This document shows, in pieces, positions 6,917 through 15,767 of a stretch of DNA of 64,000 bases; position 1 is the stretch's first letter, and each line of letters begins with the position of its first letter. The stretch is from Nostoc sp. XA010 (GTDB taxonomy: Bacteria; Cyanobacteriota; Cyanobacteriia; Cyanobacteriales; Nostocaceae), in the NCBI RefSeq assembly GCF_020829625.1, contig NZ_JAIVFX010000022.1, positions 1 through 64,000 of the forward strand, read 5' to 3'. The notes under the pieces were generated by a model. The model was not told where the DNA came from and ran no database searches. It worked only from the letters and a program-made list of their open reading frames with translations. Position numbers and translations under genes: made by a program.

Positions 6917-8578
6917 ATGACTAATGTTCCTATTGAAGGTATCCTTCTCCCTGATGAGAAGCATAACCACGAATCTCCAAGTAATTGGAAAGAATACTTC
7001 AGCTTTAGTACCGACCACAAGGTAATTGGTATCCAGTATCTCGTTACCTCATTTTTCTTCTTTCTCGTCGGCGGTATCTTTGCGATGGTGATGCGCGGAG
7101 AACTGATGACACCCGAATCAGATTTAGTCGATCGCACCATCTACAACGGTATGTTCACCATGCACGGCACTGTGATGCTGTTTTTGTGGACATTTCCCTC
7201 ACTGGTTGGTTTTGCCAACTATTTAGTACCCCTGATGATTGGGGCGCGAGATATGGCATTTCCCCGCCTCAACGCCGTCGCCTTTTGGATGGTGCCAGTA
7301 GTCGGAATTCTGATGATGGGTAGCTTCTTCGTCCCTGGTGGACCAGCCCAAGCCGGTTGGTGGTCTTACCCGCCAGTCAGTCTCCAGAATCCCACAGGTA
7401 ACTTGATTAATGGTCAAGTTATTTGGCTCTTAGCGGTGGCAATATCCGGCGTATCCTCAATTATGGGGGCAGTAAACTTTGTCACCACAATCGTGAAGAT
7501 GCGGGCCCCAGGAATGGGTTTCTTCAAAATGCCCTTGTTTGTCTGGGCAGTATTTAGCGCCCAAATTATCCAACTATTTGGACTACCTGCATTGACAGCT
7601 GGTGCGGTAATGCTGCTACTCGATCTCACAGCAGGCACTGCCTTTTTCGATCCCGCCAAGGGTGGTAATCCAGTAATGTTTGAGCATTATTTCTGGTTCT
7701 ACTCCCACCCTGCCGTTTACGTGATTATTTTGCCCATCTTCGGGATTTTCTCAGAAATCTTCCCAGTTTATTCACGTAAACCCTTATTTGGTTACAAAGT
7801 AGTTGCCGTTTCATCGATCTTGATTGCAGCAGTCAGTGGTATTGTTTGGGTACACCACATGTACGTCAGTGGTACACCAGGCTGGATGCGGTTGATTTTC
7901 ATGCTGACGACGATGTTTGTATCTGTCCCCACAGGAATTAAAGTATTTGCTTGGGTAGCAACTATTTGGGGCGGTAAACTGCGGCTAAATACCCCCATGC
8001 TGTTTGCCTTGGGCGGATTAATCATGTTTGTCTTCGCAGGAATCACAGGCATCATGCTTTCTTCCGTGCCCGTTGATGTCCACGTTAACAATACCTACTT
8101 TGTGGTGGGACACTTCCACTACGTTCTTTACGGCACTGTGACGATGGGCTTATTTGCCGCCATCTATCACTGGTTCCCCAAAATGACTGGGCGGATGTAC
8201 TCCGAAAGCTGGGGTAAAATCCACTTCTGGTTAGCCTTCATCGGCACTAACCTCAACTTTTTGCCCATGCACCCCTTGGGATTACAAGGAATGTTACGCC
8301 GAGTTGCTTCCTACGCCCCAGAGTATCAATTCTGGAATATCATCGCTAGCCTGGGCGGATTTCTCTTAGGAATGTCCACCTTACCCTTCATATTCAACAT
8401 GGTGATTTCTTGGATGCAAGGCGAGAAAGCACCTAATAATCCTTGGCGGGCAATTGGATTGGAGTGGATGGTTTCTTCACCACCCCCAGTAGAAAACTTT
8501 GAAGAGATTCCCATCATCATCTCTGAACCCTACGGCTACGGTAAATCGGAACCCTTGACTGCTAACCTCTCAGAATAA
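6917..8578 (+). CDS. ctaD: Haem-copper oxidase subunit I
   Basis: The catalytic subunit (553 residues) that reduces oxygen to water at the haem-CuB centre. Twelve hydrophobic segments are evident. Landmarks are DHKVIGIQYL near the N-terminus, HGTVMLFLW (haem a His), SHPAVYV with the CuB His and the Tyr normally cross-linked to it, VHHMYVSG (CuB His pair), and VGHFHYVLYG (haem ligands). The segment before that last motif reads VNNTYF, where many A-type oxidases have HDTYF. A purine-rich ribosome site (AAAGGAAAG) precedes the ATG, 13 bases after ctaC. The next subunit is separated by a repeat element of about 330 bases. Confidence 0.95.
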   Translation: MTNVPIEGILLPDEKHNHESPSNWKEYFSFSTDHKVIGIQYLVTSFFFFLVGGIFAMVMRGELMTPESDLVDRTIYNGMFTMHGTVMLFLWTFPSLVGFANYLVPLMIGARDMAFPRLNAVAFWMVPVVGILMMGSFFVPGGPAQAGWWSYPPVSLQNPTGNLINGQVIWLLAVAISGVSSIMGAVNFVTTIVKMRAPGMGFFKMPLFVWAVFSAQIIQLFGLPALTAGAVMLLLDLTAGTAFFDPAKGGNPVMFEHYFWFYSHPAVYVIILPIFGIFSEIFPVYSRKPLFGYKVVAVSSILIAAVSGIVWVHHMYVSGTPGWMRLIFMLTTMFVSVPTGIKVFAWVATIWGGKLRLNTPMLFALGGLIMFVFAGITGIMLSSVPVDVHVNNTYFVVGHFHYVLYGTVTMGLFAAIYHWFPKMTGRMYSESWGKIHFWLAFIGTNLNFLPMHPLGLQGMLRRVASYAPEYQFWNIIASLGGFLLGMSTLPFIFNMVISWMQGEKAPNNPWRAIGLEWMVSSPPPVENFEEIPIIISEPYGYGKSEPLTANLSE

Positions 8579-8590
8579 CCCAGGGTATCC

Positions 8591-8844
8591 TACCGTATAC
8601 ACACAAATCTTTTAGGTTACTCCGTAACTTAGGGTAAGTTAATTTTTGCAGGTCGATGCAACAAACTTGCAGGTCGATACAACAAACTTGCAGGTCGATG
8701 CAACAAACTTGCAGGTCGATACAACAAACTTGCAGGTCGATACAACAAACTTGCAGGTCGATGCAACAAACTTGCAAGTCGATGCAACAAACTTGCAGGC
8801 CAATGCAATAAAGGTAAGGTCAAAAGACTTGTGTGTACACCGTA
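8591..8844. repeat. Interspersed element: inverted ends enclosing a 21-bp tandem array
   Basis: The left end TACCGTATACACACAAATC (8591) and the right end GACTTGTGTGTACACCGTA (to 8844) form an inverted repeat matching at 20 of 24 positions when extended inward. Between them, 8648-8815 holds eight tandem 21-bp units beginning GCAGGTCGAT and ending ACAAACTT; six differ only at one purine, the seventh has one change and the eighth has decayed. The same ends occur at 26581-26744 and 34688-35046 with different interiors. It lies inside the oxidase operon, between ctaD and ctaE. Reading frames through the array exist on both strands only because the unit lacks stops. Confidence 0.85.
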
Positions 8845-8910
8845 GCGCAACTAGCTACGTCTCCTTTGCGTTCTAAATTCAACCTTCAAGCTAAAAGCAA
8901 AACTCCACCA

Positions 8911-9513
8911 ATGGACAGTTATATCAATTCAGATGAATTGCACCACACAGCCGCAGAACATACGCACGACGAAGAAGGCAACAAGATGTTTGGCTTCATT
9001 GTCTTCCTCCTCTCAGAAAGCGTCATTTTCTTGAGTTTTTTCGCTGGATATGCCATCTACAAAACAACAACTCCTAACTGGCTACCAGCTGGTGTTTCTG
9101 GGCTAGAAGTAAAAGAACCGACAATCAACACGATAATTCTTGTCGCCAGTAGCTTTGTAATTTACTTAGCAGAACGCGCCCTTCAACGCCATGACTTAGT
9201 GAAATTTCGCCTGTTTCTCTTGACAACAATGGCGATGGGAACTTACTTTTTGGTTGGACAGGCGATTGAATGGAACGGCCTCGATTTTGGTTTCACTTCA
9301 GGGGTATTTGGTGGAACGTTTTACCTGCTAACAGGTTTCCACGGTTTGCACGTTTTCACTGGCATTCTGCTGCAGTCAATAATTTTGGTACGTTCTTTCC
9401 TTCCTGGCAATTACGACACAGGCCACTTTGGCGTGAACGCGACTTCGTTGTTCTGGCACTTCGTCGATGTTATCTGGATTATTTTGTTTATCCTCATCTA
9501 CGTTTGGCAGTAA
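8911..9513 (+). CDS. ctaE: Haem-copper oxidase subunit III
   Basis: Subunit III of the oxidase, 200 residues, with about five transmembrane helices. Family landmarks include FGFIVFLLSESVIFLSFF near the N-terminus, TGFHGLHVFTG, and SLFWHFVDVIWIILF at the C-terminus. I choose the ATG at 8911. An upstream in-frame start at 8833 would add 26 residues encoded by the right end of the repeat element, which is not part of the family. No strong Shine-Dalgarno sequence is present, so translation may depend on the ctaD transcript. It ends the operon, and no other gene follows on this strand. Confidence 0.92.
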   Translation: MDSYINSDELHHTAAEHTHDEEGNKMFGFIVFLLSESVIFLSFFAGYAIYKTTTPNWLPAGVSGLEVKEPTINTIILVASSFVIYLAERALQRHDLVKFRLFLLTTMAMGTYFLVGQAIEWNGLDFGFTSGVFGGTFYLLTGFHGLHVFTGILLQSIILVRSFLPGNYDTGHFGVNATSLFWHFVDVIWIILFILIYVWQ

Positions 9514-9620
9514 ATGAGAATGAGGGAGTAATTTCTCCCTCTGCTTATTTCTCTTTATATCAATTCAATTAATGATTGCAACACATCCTTGGGTAAAGAC
9601 GCAATGAATGGCGGGGTAAA

Positions 9621-9648
9621 GTAGAGACGCGATTCATCGCGTCTCTAC
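9621..9648. repeat. 28-nt perfect palindrome (GTAGAGACGCGA family)
   Basis: GTAGAGACGCGA and its exact complement flank a TTCA loop. Relatives occur at 16797-16827 and 62530-62557. It lies downstream of ctaE and could double as a terminator stem, although no T-run follows. Confidence 0.75.
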
Positions 9649-9686
9649 AAATGGTCTATTTGTCGCATTCTATTTTTAAATTGGTA

Positions 9687-10472
9687 TTAGACTAAATAAC
9701 TCGTATTTGGCACGATCGCAAATAAGGCATACTCATACCAAGCAGTCCAAATGAAACTGCGAATCCATCGCTGGCGCTTTTCGGGACTCAATTCATATTC
9801 AAACGCGCCGCTAGATACATCAATGGAAGATAGGTGAGAGTTACAACCACAGCCGTGTTGATAAGTAAAACCGTATTTGGAAGCAATGCTTTGCACTTTC
9901 ATCTGAATCGCAAACACCTTACCTGCATGGAGTATGGCATCCCAAGCACGTTTGTGTTCAATATCGCGCTGATCAAATCTTAAGGCGCGTTCTTCAAAAA
10001 CATGATCGCGGTAAATTGGTGCTAGATGCACATGATAGAAGCTGGCAGGTAGTTCATAACCAAACTCGTTGAATAAATCTATGCCAATGCGAGCCACTTT
10101 TACTTCATTAGCATACTCTGTCCCTTTTGACTCCACATCACGGAGAATTTCTGCAAAGTTTGGATAGCTGTGTTTGAGAAAGTCTTGCCCAAAAAACTCT
10201 AGGGTTTCCCATGCGAGTTGTGTAAATAGCTGGGAGAATGACGGTATTAAGTGAGCTAGTTGGGGGCGATCGCTAAACAAGTCAACATCACCATGCTCTA
10301 ATTTATATAAGAACAACTGTGCCATCTCAACATAGCTCTGGGGATGAGAAAGTCCGACACTCGTGGTTCCTCTAGCAATGTCTTGCCATGTAGAAGGTAG
10401 TTGAGAAACGTGAACCGCATTTTCTCCAGCAATGACTGCAACAGGAGGACATTCGAGAAGCTGCATCGACAA
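9687..10472 (-). CDS. Conserved-looking protein of unknown function (261 aa)
   Basis: I do not recognise the family. The 261-residue product is soluble, with no signal peptide or membrane helix, and appears mostly helical. It is rich in aromatic and His residues (FYHVHLAPIYRDHVFEE), and has a HGCGCNSHL motif near residues 204-212 that could bind metal. The start has AAAGGAGA about eight bases upstream, a good ribosome site. It is convergent with ctaE across a palindromic repeat, so it is probably its own transcription unit. The upstream DNA is full of dispersed repeats. Confidence 0.6.
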   Translation of the reverse strand: MSMQLLECPPVAVIAGENAVHVSQLPSTWQDIARGTTSVGLSHPQSYVEMAQLFLYKLEHGDVDLFSDRPQLAHLIPSFSQLFTQLAWETLEFFGQDFLKHSYPNFAEILRDVESKGTEYANEVKVARIGIDLFNEFGYELPASFYHVHLAPIYRDHVFEERALRFDQRDIEHKRAWDAILHAGKVFAIQMKVQSIASKYGFTYQHGCGCNSHLSSIDVSSGAFEYELSPEKRQRWIRSFIWTAWYEYALFAIVPNTSYLV

Positions 10473-10794
10473 TCTCCTTTAAGACTTTAATGTGTAATTT
10501 ACCTTAAGTGATGTCTAGCGACAAGCCGCTTCTCTACGTTCGCGCAGCGTGTCGCAGACAGACGCTGCGCGTAGCTTGCTTCTCCGTAGGAGTATGCGTC
10601 TACGCATCTATCTTCTAAACACAATTAAAAATGTTTGACAGACTATCTTTTGACAGCGATAGTAACTTTACTCATAATATTTTTTTATAAAATATTTAGT
10701 GCTTATTACAATACACTTTTAATTATCTTCTCTCTATTTTTACGGTTAAATCCACCTAAATCACCTTCATCTGGTAGTTCAAACAGTCTAGATT
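10473..10794. other. Intergenic, mostly palindromic repeats
   Basis: Positions 10515-10610 form a dense cluster of CGCAGCGTGTCGCAGACAG and TAGCTTGCTTCTCCGTAGG-type inverted repeats, related to those at 4636 and 35866. The remainder is AT-rich. A 66-codon plus-strand frame at 10635-10835 overlaps the cheR 3' end and shows no protein-like composition. Confidence 0.55.
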
Positions 10795-11646
10795 TTAAGC
10801 ACCAGCTATTTTCTTGTATAGTTTTTCCCCTTTGACTATTTCTTCATAGTACTGTTCATAAGGGGTGAACCTGATAGATTCTTGTTTTCCTAAACCCAAA
10901 ATACCAAAGGTGCCAAGGCTATTATAAAAAAGTTCGTGTACCCGCTTTTGAAGTACCTGATTGAAATATATCAGGACGTTACGACAAAGAATGACATTAA
11001 ACTCATTAAAAGAGCTATCAGTTGCTAAATTATGTTGGGCGAAAACAACGTTTTCTCTTAGAGATGCTCGAAATATAGCGTTATCATAAGCTGCTGTATA
11101 ATATTCTGAGAAAGACTTCTTACCGCCAGCTTTCAGATAAAGTTGAGTATATTCCTGCATCAGTTTCAGAGAGAAAATCCCACTTTTGGCGCTTTGTAAT
11201 ACCTTCTCATTAGTATCAGTGGCATATATGCGGCAACGGTGGTAAAGCCCTTCTTCTTGTAGTAATATTGCCATTGAGTAGACTTCTTCACCAGTCGAGC
11301 ATCCAGCGTGCCAGATGCGAATAAACGGATAGGTTTGCAAGAAGGGGATAACTTGATTTCTGAAGGCGTGATAAAAGCTGGGATCACGAAACATTGATGT
11401 GACATTCACCGTCAGAGCAAGCAAAAATCTTTCTAAATAGGCACGGTTGTGGAGTAACCGTTCTTGCAATGCAGAAACATTTGCTAACCCCTCTAATTCC
11501 ATAAAGCTCTGAATGCGGCGCTTGAGTGAGGAAAGAGCATAATTGCGAAAGTCATAACCATAGTATTGATACACACCTTCCAAAAGCAGATGTATTTCTA
11601 TATCCTCCAAGGTTGGCTTGGGCAAAGTCATAGTACGAATTAGCAT
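10795..11646 (-). CDS. cheR: CheR-type chemoreceptor methyltransferase
   Basis: A 283-residue S-adenosylmethionine-dependent methyltransferase that methylates glutamates on chemoreceptors, opposing CheB. The N-terminal helical CheR domain (about 14-80, YYGYDFRNYALSSLKRRI) is followed by the Rossmann domain with the motif IWHAGCSTGEEVYS. The NVILCRNVLIYF block is also a family signature. The length matches normal CheR. It stands alone here, 7 kb from the CheB-type gene, and no chemoreceptor is in the window. Two in-frame ATGs (11646 and 11631) are possible; neither has a strong ribosome site. Confidence 0.92.
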   Translation of the reverse strand: MLIRTMTLPKPTLEDIEIHLLLEGVYQYYGYDFRNYALSSLKRRIQSFMELEGLANVSALQERLLHNRAYLERFLLALTVNVTSMFRDPSFYHAFRNQVIPFLQTYPFIRIWHAGCSTGEEVYSMAILLQEEGLYHRCRIYATDTNEKVLQSAKSGIFSLKLMQEYTQLYLKAGGKKSFSEYYTAAYDNAIFRASLRENVVFAQHNLATDSSFNEFNVILCRNVLIYFNQVLQKRVHELFYNSLGTFGILGLGKQESIRFTPYEQYYEEIVKGEKLYKKIAGA

Positions 11647-11857
11647 ATATGTTGAGCCAGTTTCAGTTATTTAAATGTGCTGGCAATACAACGAGTTAAG
11701 CTGCTTGGAATTAGCCAAAGAAATATTTCCCAAAACACCACATGGAGAAATAATTATTCACATTCTAGAGTGGTAATATTTTTATAATCCAAGTGAATCT
11801 TACGCCGAAAATAGCTTGCTGGGTCTATTAAATTTGATAACCTTACTACTTTCAGTT

Positions 11858-12388
11858 TCACCTCATGGCTGTTATTCCTAAAGCAGCGATCGCTATTATT
11901 GAAATCCCAACTAGCCATCTCACCTGATAGCGTAGATTTCTAATCTCTTGGCTGAGATTTTCTCTCTGTGGTATGGGATATGGTTGAAGTTCTGCAACTT
12001 CAACAGCTACTTGTTGGGGTTTCTTTTGGGTACTTTTAAAAGTCACCTGCGTATGTAGCCAATTAGTAATTAGTTGAGGACAGTTTTTCTTAAACCAACT
12101 TAAAGCCAAAGTTCTAAAAACTGGTTTGGACATTCGCGCAATTAATTTCATTACCCTATTTACGGGTTTCACGCGAAGCTTTTGGTTGATCAGATTGACT
12201 GAGCCAACATCATACAGGCAATCCAGAATTAGTTTAACAGTGGCTTCTTCACTGTTAATTAAGTTTTGCAGTAAAAGCAGAACATCGTGCATACGCTCTG
12301 CTTCAATAACTTTTTCTGTCAAAGTTTCTGGAGAACTTACTGAAGGACTTACGGTTGTATTTAGGGCGTTTCGTCTTACTATCGTCAT
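11858..12388 (-). CDS. Hypothetical protein with C-terminal membrane anchor
   Basis: I do not recognise this 176-residue protein. It begins MTIVRRNALN if the ATG at 12388 is used; the frame extends 12 codons further upstream but those residues look non-native. The middle is helical and charged (ETLTEKVIEAERMHDVLLLL). A basic stretch (SKPVFRTLALSWFKKNCPQ) precedes a single C-terminal membrane helix (about 153-172), so it may be tail-anchored in the plasma or thylakoid membrane. It lies 211 bases upstream of cheR on the same strand, but nothing else links their functions. Confidence 0.55.
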   Translation of the reverse strand: MTIVRRNALNTTVSPSVSSPETLTEKVIEAERMHDVLLLLQNLINSEEATVKLILDCLYDVGSVNLINQKLRVKPVNRVMKLIARMSKPVFRTLALSWFKKNCPQLITNWLHTQVTFKSTQKKPQQVAVEVAELQPYPIPQRENLSQEIRNLRYQVRWLVGISIIAIAALGITAMR

Positions 12389-12637
12389 ATTAGTAACATA
12401 GCAGTCATAATAATGTAAGTACACCTGTCTACTGGGAGAAAGATTTTTTATCTAGAGAAAGAACCTAAAAGCCAAAACTTTTTCGTGAGACACATGATTA
12501 TATGGTGTCTGGAAAAAGGCTATTTGTCTAGTTTCCATAAAACTGTTATCTATTTCTGAATAATTAAACTAGAACTGCGAAGTAGAACCTGCTGGATTCA
12601 ATGGGAGCATCCGTTGTAGAAAAAATATCTTCATCTT

Positions 12638-13204
12638 TTATTTAGATGTTAATACCTCAATTTGTGCGACAACCCGTTGTAATTCGTCAATAATTACAGT
12701 AGTTCCAGCCTTGCTGAAGGCATCCACAAGCGCCCGATAATACCAAAGAGTTCCTTCTTTACCCCCGTGAAAACGTTCCCAAAGTGACTCGCCCAAAACG
12801 CGATAATCTTTGAGAATCGATTGGGCGTTGTAAAGTTTATCTGCTAATGATACGAGCAGTACTGATGGGGAAGCGGTAGAAATATGACCAATGTATGCTT
12901 CCTTCCGGTGTCGCCAAGGCGGTTTTGGAGTTGTATCAGCGTCAGTACAACCATCTACAATTGCTGTTACATTGTCACCAAAGCGATCGCGAATTTCTTC
13001 TCGTGTTGCAGCGCCACCTTGATCTTCGATCGCATCGTGTAAAAGAGCTGCGATAGCTTCATCTTCATTTGCCCCATATTCTAAAGCAATACTGGCAACA
13101 CCTAATAAATGGGCAACATAGGGCACGCCTGAACCTTTACGAACTTGGTTGGCGTGCAGTTGGGTGGCGTAGGTAAGAGCTGTGGTAAAGCGTTCTGAGA
13201 GCAT
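12638..13204 (-). CDS. HD-domain phosphohydrolase, alarmone-hydrolase-like
   Basis: A 188-residue HD-superfamily enzyme resembling the hydrolase half of RelA/SpoT and the stand-alone Mesh1/SAH enzymes that cleave (p)ppGpp. The metal-binding pattern is clear: His32 in PYVAHL and His56-Asp57 in LLHDAIED, with a basic QVRKGSGVPY segment before it as in the alarmone hydrolases. No synthetase, TGS or ACT domain is present. I use the ATG at 13204; an earlier start (13285) would add 27 hydrophobic residues without homology. Specificity for ppGpp is inference, and related HD enzymes act on other nucleotides. Confidence 0.78.
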   Translation of the reverse strand: MLSERFTTALTYATQLHANQVRKGSGVPYVAHLLGVASIALEYGANEDEAIAALLHDAIEDQGGAATREEIRDRFGDNVTAIVDGCTDADTTPKPPWRHRKEAYIGHISTASPSVLLVSLADKLYNAQSILKDYRVLGESLWERFHGGKEGTLWYYRALVDAFSKAGTTVIIDELQRVVAQIEVLTSK

Positions 13205-13372
13205 TGTTATGAAATAATAAAACAGCTTGTAGTCAGATATTGCCCTGGTGTTAATGTCAATTTTATAACAAACTGCTCCAGACACAGAGAACGTAGAGCA
13301 GGAGAAGGGTACAGAAGTAATTGAATATCAACCTAAAATTGAGATATCTATCAAGCTTGCTATGGCATTATT

Positions 13373-13948
13373 ATGACCAGCGAAAAAATAACGGTGCAGT
13401 CTTTGTATACTGTCACTGATGAAGAATTAATGCTGATGAGTTCGCAAAACCCAGAACTGCGGTTTGAACGCAATGCTAATGGAATGTTAGAAACTATGCC
13501 CCCAACTGGTGGAATTTCTGGTAATCGAGAAATAAAAGCAGGAGCCTATTTGTTGAATTGGGTAGAAAGTCAGGATTTAGGTGAAGTATTTAGTTCAAGC
13601 ACAGGTTTTAGATTAGCAAATACTGCTGTTAGATCACCCGATGCTGCTTTTGTAGCTAAAGCACGTTTGCCAGAAGGTTGGGATGAAGAAGAAGACAAAT
13701 TTATTAATTTAGCACCCGACTTTGTAATTGAAATTCGTTCTAAAAACGATAGCTTGGCAAACCTCAAAGCCAAGATGGAAGAATATATTAGTAATGGTGT
13801 TCAATTAGAATGGTTAATTGATAGTAAAAATCAGCAAGCTTTAGTTTATCGCCGGGATGGTTCAATTACTCAATATCCAGCTACGGCAGTATTAAGCGGT
13901 GAAGATGTTGTACCTGGTTTTACCTTGCCTTTAAGAAAATTATTATAA
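13373..13948 (+). CDS. Uma2 family endonuclease (DUF820)
   Basis: A 191-residue protein of the Uma2/DUF820 family, restriction-endonuclease-fold proteins greatly expanded in cyanobacteria. The putative catalytic residues are present: Asp90 in VRSPDAAFV, and Glu120 and Lys124 in PDFVIEIRSK. The biological role of these paralogues is unknown; links to mobile DNA have been suggested. The gene is single and divergent from the HD hydrolase. A second, quite different paralogue lies at 35240-35845. Confidence 0.88.
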   Translation: MTSEKITVQSLYTVTDEELMLMSSQNPELRFERNANGMLETMPPTGGISGNREIKAGAYLLNWVESQDLGEVFSSSTGFRLANTAVRSPDAAFVAKARLPEGWDEEEDKFINLAPDFVIEIRSKNDSLANLKAKMEEYISNGVQLEWLIDSKNQQALVYRRDGSITQYPATAVLSGEDVVPGFTLPLRKLL

Positions 13949-14313
13949 AATTGACCATATAATATATTAATTTTATACAAGGATGCACCAACCCAAAAAT
14001 TTGTTTAAAACTACACTACAAGCTTTATTTTAAGCAGATTTTGGTGCAGCATTCATTATAAAAAGTAGCATAACGGTTAAATTATCAAGATACTATCTTT
14101 CTTTTGAGCGAGATTTGACGACAAGCCGCTCTACATCTGCACCTGAAAACTCCTGGTTATAAAAGCAAAATTTTTTATTAGATAAAATTATATAATTCTA
14201 CTTTTAGATAGACAATATTTAAATCTATATTCCATCGCCAGATAGATAAGATTTCGATGATAATTTACTTACATTAACTAAAGGATATGCTACTTATAGG
14301 AGTTAGTTTGATA
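13949..14313. other. AT-rich intergenic region
   Basis: No gene is seen. It holds a short GACAAGCCGCTCTAC repeat fragment near 14120, also found near 10519, and otherwise AT-rich sequence that should contain the promoter of the DUF2993 gene. Confidence 0.5.
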
Positions 14314-15054
14314 ATGTCAGAAAGTCCTGGATTAGGAGAGCAGGCGCTGAATAAAGCGGCAGAAATAGGATTATCTAGCCAATTAGATGAAGTAGAAAAT
14401 TTAGATGTAGACATTAAAACAGACCCTCTGAAACTAATTCAGGGTGAGGTGGATGCAGTCACGATTCAAGGTGAAGGTTTGGTTATGCAGAAAGACCTCC
14501 GTATGGAGGAATTGCAAATGCAAATGACTAGCGTTGCCATCAATCCCCTGAGTGTGGCTTTTGGCAAAATTGAACTTACCAAACCTACTGAAGCTAAGGC
14601 ACAGGTTGTATTAACCGAAGCTGATATTAATCGCGCCTTCAACTCAGAATATGTGCGATCGCAACTGCAAAGCCAAAAAATCCACGTTAACGGGCAATTG
14701 AGGACTATTCAACCTCAACATGTAGACTTTCGACTACCAGGCGATGGGAAAGTGGCACTAAATGCCAGTATGAAATTAGTAGAAACTGGTGAAAATCAGC
14801 AAGTTGCTTTTTCCGCAGTCCCCAAGATAAGTAGCAATGGAAAAACTGTTGCTCTGGAGAATGTCGAGTATGGCGAAAGTGAGGAAATATCGCCAGAGTT
14901 GACAAAAGCTTTGATAGATCAAACTAGCGAAATTCTAAATTTGAGTAACTTCGATTTAGAAGGAATGAGTCTGCAAGTTAACCAACTAAATGTAGAAGTA
15001 GGCAAACTAACCCTACAGGCTGAAGCTTATGTTGAAAAAATTCCTTCAGCTTAA
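14314..15054 (+). CDS. DUF2993 (LmeA-like) lipid-binding protein
   Basis: A 246-residue DUF2993-family protein. Members such as mycobacterial LmeA bind phospholipid; cyanobacterial members are uncharacterised. The pattern is alternating beta strands (VDIKTDPLKLIQGEVDAV, QMQMTSVAINPLSVAFG) and the LTEADINRAFNSEYV helix typical of the family. No classical signal peptide is visible. I choose the ATG at 14314 because AGGAG lies 11 bases before it; the ATG at 14287 has an AAAGGA only two bases away, too close to work. It is followed after 37 bases by a DUF2231 gene, probably in one operon. Confidence 0.78.
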   Translation: MSESPGLGEQALNKAAEIGLSSQLDEVENLDVDIKTDPLKLIQGEVDAVTIQGEGLVMQKDLRMEELQMQMTSVAINPLSVAFGKIELTKPTEAKAQVVLTEADINRAFNSEYVRSQLQSQKIHVNGQLRTIQPQHVDFRLPGDGKVALNASMKLVETGENQQVAFSAVPKISSNGKTVALENVEYGESEEISPELTKALIDQTSEILNLSNFDLEGMSLQVNQLNVEVGKLTLQAEAYVEKIPSA

Positions 15055-15091
15055 AAATAAATAAGACGCTAATAAATTCAGGATACTAATA

Positions 15092-15643
15092 ATGGAAAGT
15101 ACAGAAACAACGCAAACAGGTTCAACACCTTTTCCAAATATTCCACCAGTTATTGAAAGTAACGACAGTGAGTATGTTGATAGCGGCGTACCAAGCACAG
15201 TTGCGATCGCAGGACATCCTCTACATCCCCTGACTGTGATTTTTCCCATCGCCTTTTTAGCCGCCGCCTTGGGAAGTGACTTCGGCTACTGGTTAACTCG
15301 TGATTTCTTTTGGGCTAGGGCTTCATTCTGGTTAATCGGACTTGGATTAGGTTTAGGCTTAATTGCAGCAGCGACTGGTCTGAGCGACTTTTTGAAAATT
15401 GAACGAGTTCGCAAGCGCACCGCAGGTTGGGTGCATTTGATACTTAACGTTTCTATCCTGGTTTTATCACTCGTCAACTTTCTCCTACGTTTGGGCGACG
15501 CTGAGTCCCGAATAGTACCTTGGGGACTGTTGATCTCCCTCGTTGTTGGTACACTCACTAGCGCTTCCGGCTGGTTCGGTGCTGAACTCTCCTACCGACA
15601 CAAAATCGGTGTAGTAGGCGCTGGTAGCAGAAGATATCCATAA
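15092..15643 (+). CDS. DUF2231 family membrane protein
   Basis: A 183-residue DUF2231 protein with a disordered 35-residue N-terminus and four membrane segments. It has the conserved AGHPLHPLTVIFPIA motif, with two His residues facing the first helix. It is the third paralogue in the window, but unlike the two at 4775-5889 it is not beside oxidase genes. It lies just after the DUF2993 gene. The family is often predicted to bind haem or metal, which I cannot confirm. A hairpin with A/T-rich arms follows. Confidence 0.82.
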   Translation: MESTETTQTGSTPFPNIPPVIESNDSEYVDSGVPSTVAIAGHPLHPLTVIFPIAFLAAALGSDFGYWLTRDFFWARASFWLIGLGLGLGLIAAATGLSDFLKIERVRKRTAGWVHLILNVSILVLSLVNFLLRLGDAESRIVPWGLLISLVVGTLTSASGWFGAELSYRHKIGVVGAGSRRYP

Positions 15644-15648
15644 CGAAG

Positions 15649-15681
15649 TAATTCGTAATTAAAATCCAAAATTACGAATTA
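15649..15681. terminator. Possible bidirectional terminator
   Basis: Perfect 12-bp inverted repeat TAATTCGTAATT / AATTACGAATTA around a nine-base loop, between two convergent genes. The stem is A/T-rich and lacks a T-run, so confidence is moderate. Confidence 0.45.
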
Positions 15682-15767
15682 TTAACAAAGAGCAATACAG
15701 AGGCTAAAATTTTCGTTAATCTTTAGCCTTGAGAAAGGGCTGCAACACAGTTGTTAGGTGGAATCCC

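Noticed and set aside
8646..8876. Reading frames on both strands through the 21-bp array near ctaE
   Set aside because: The unit length is a multiple of three and lacks stops, so frames open automatically. The products are perfect heptapeptide repeats with no start signal.
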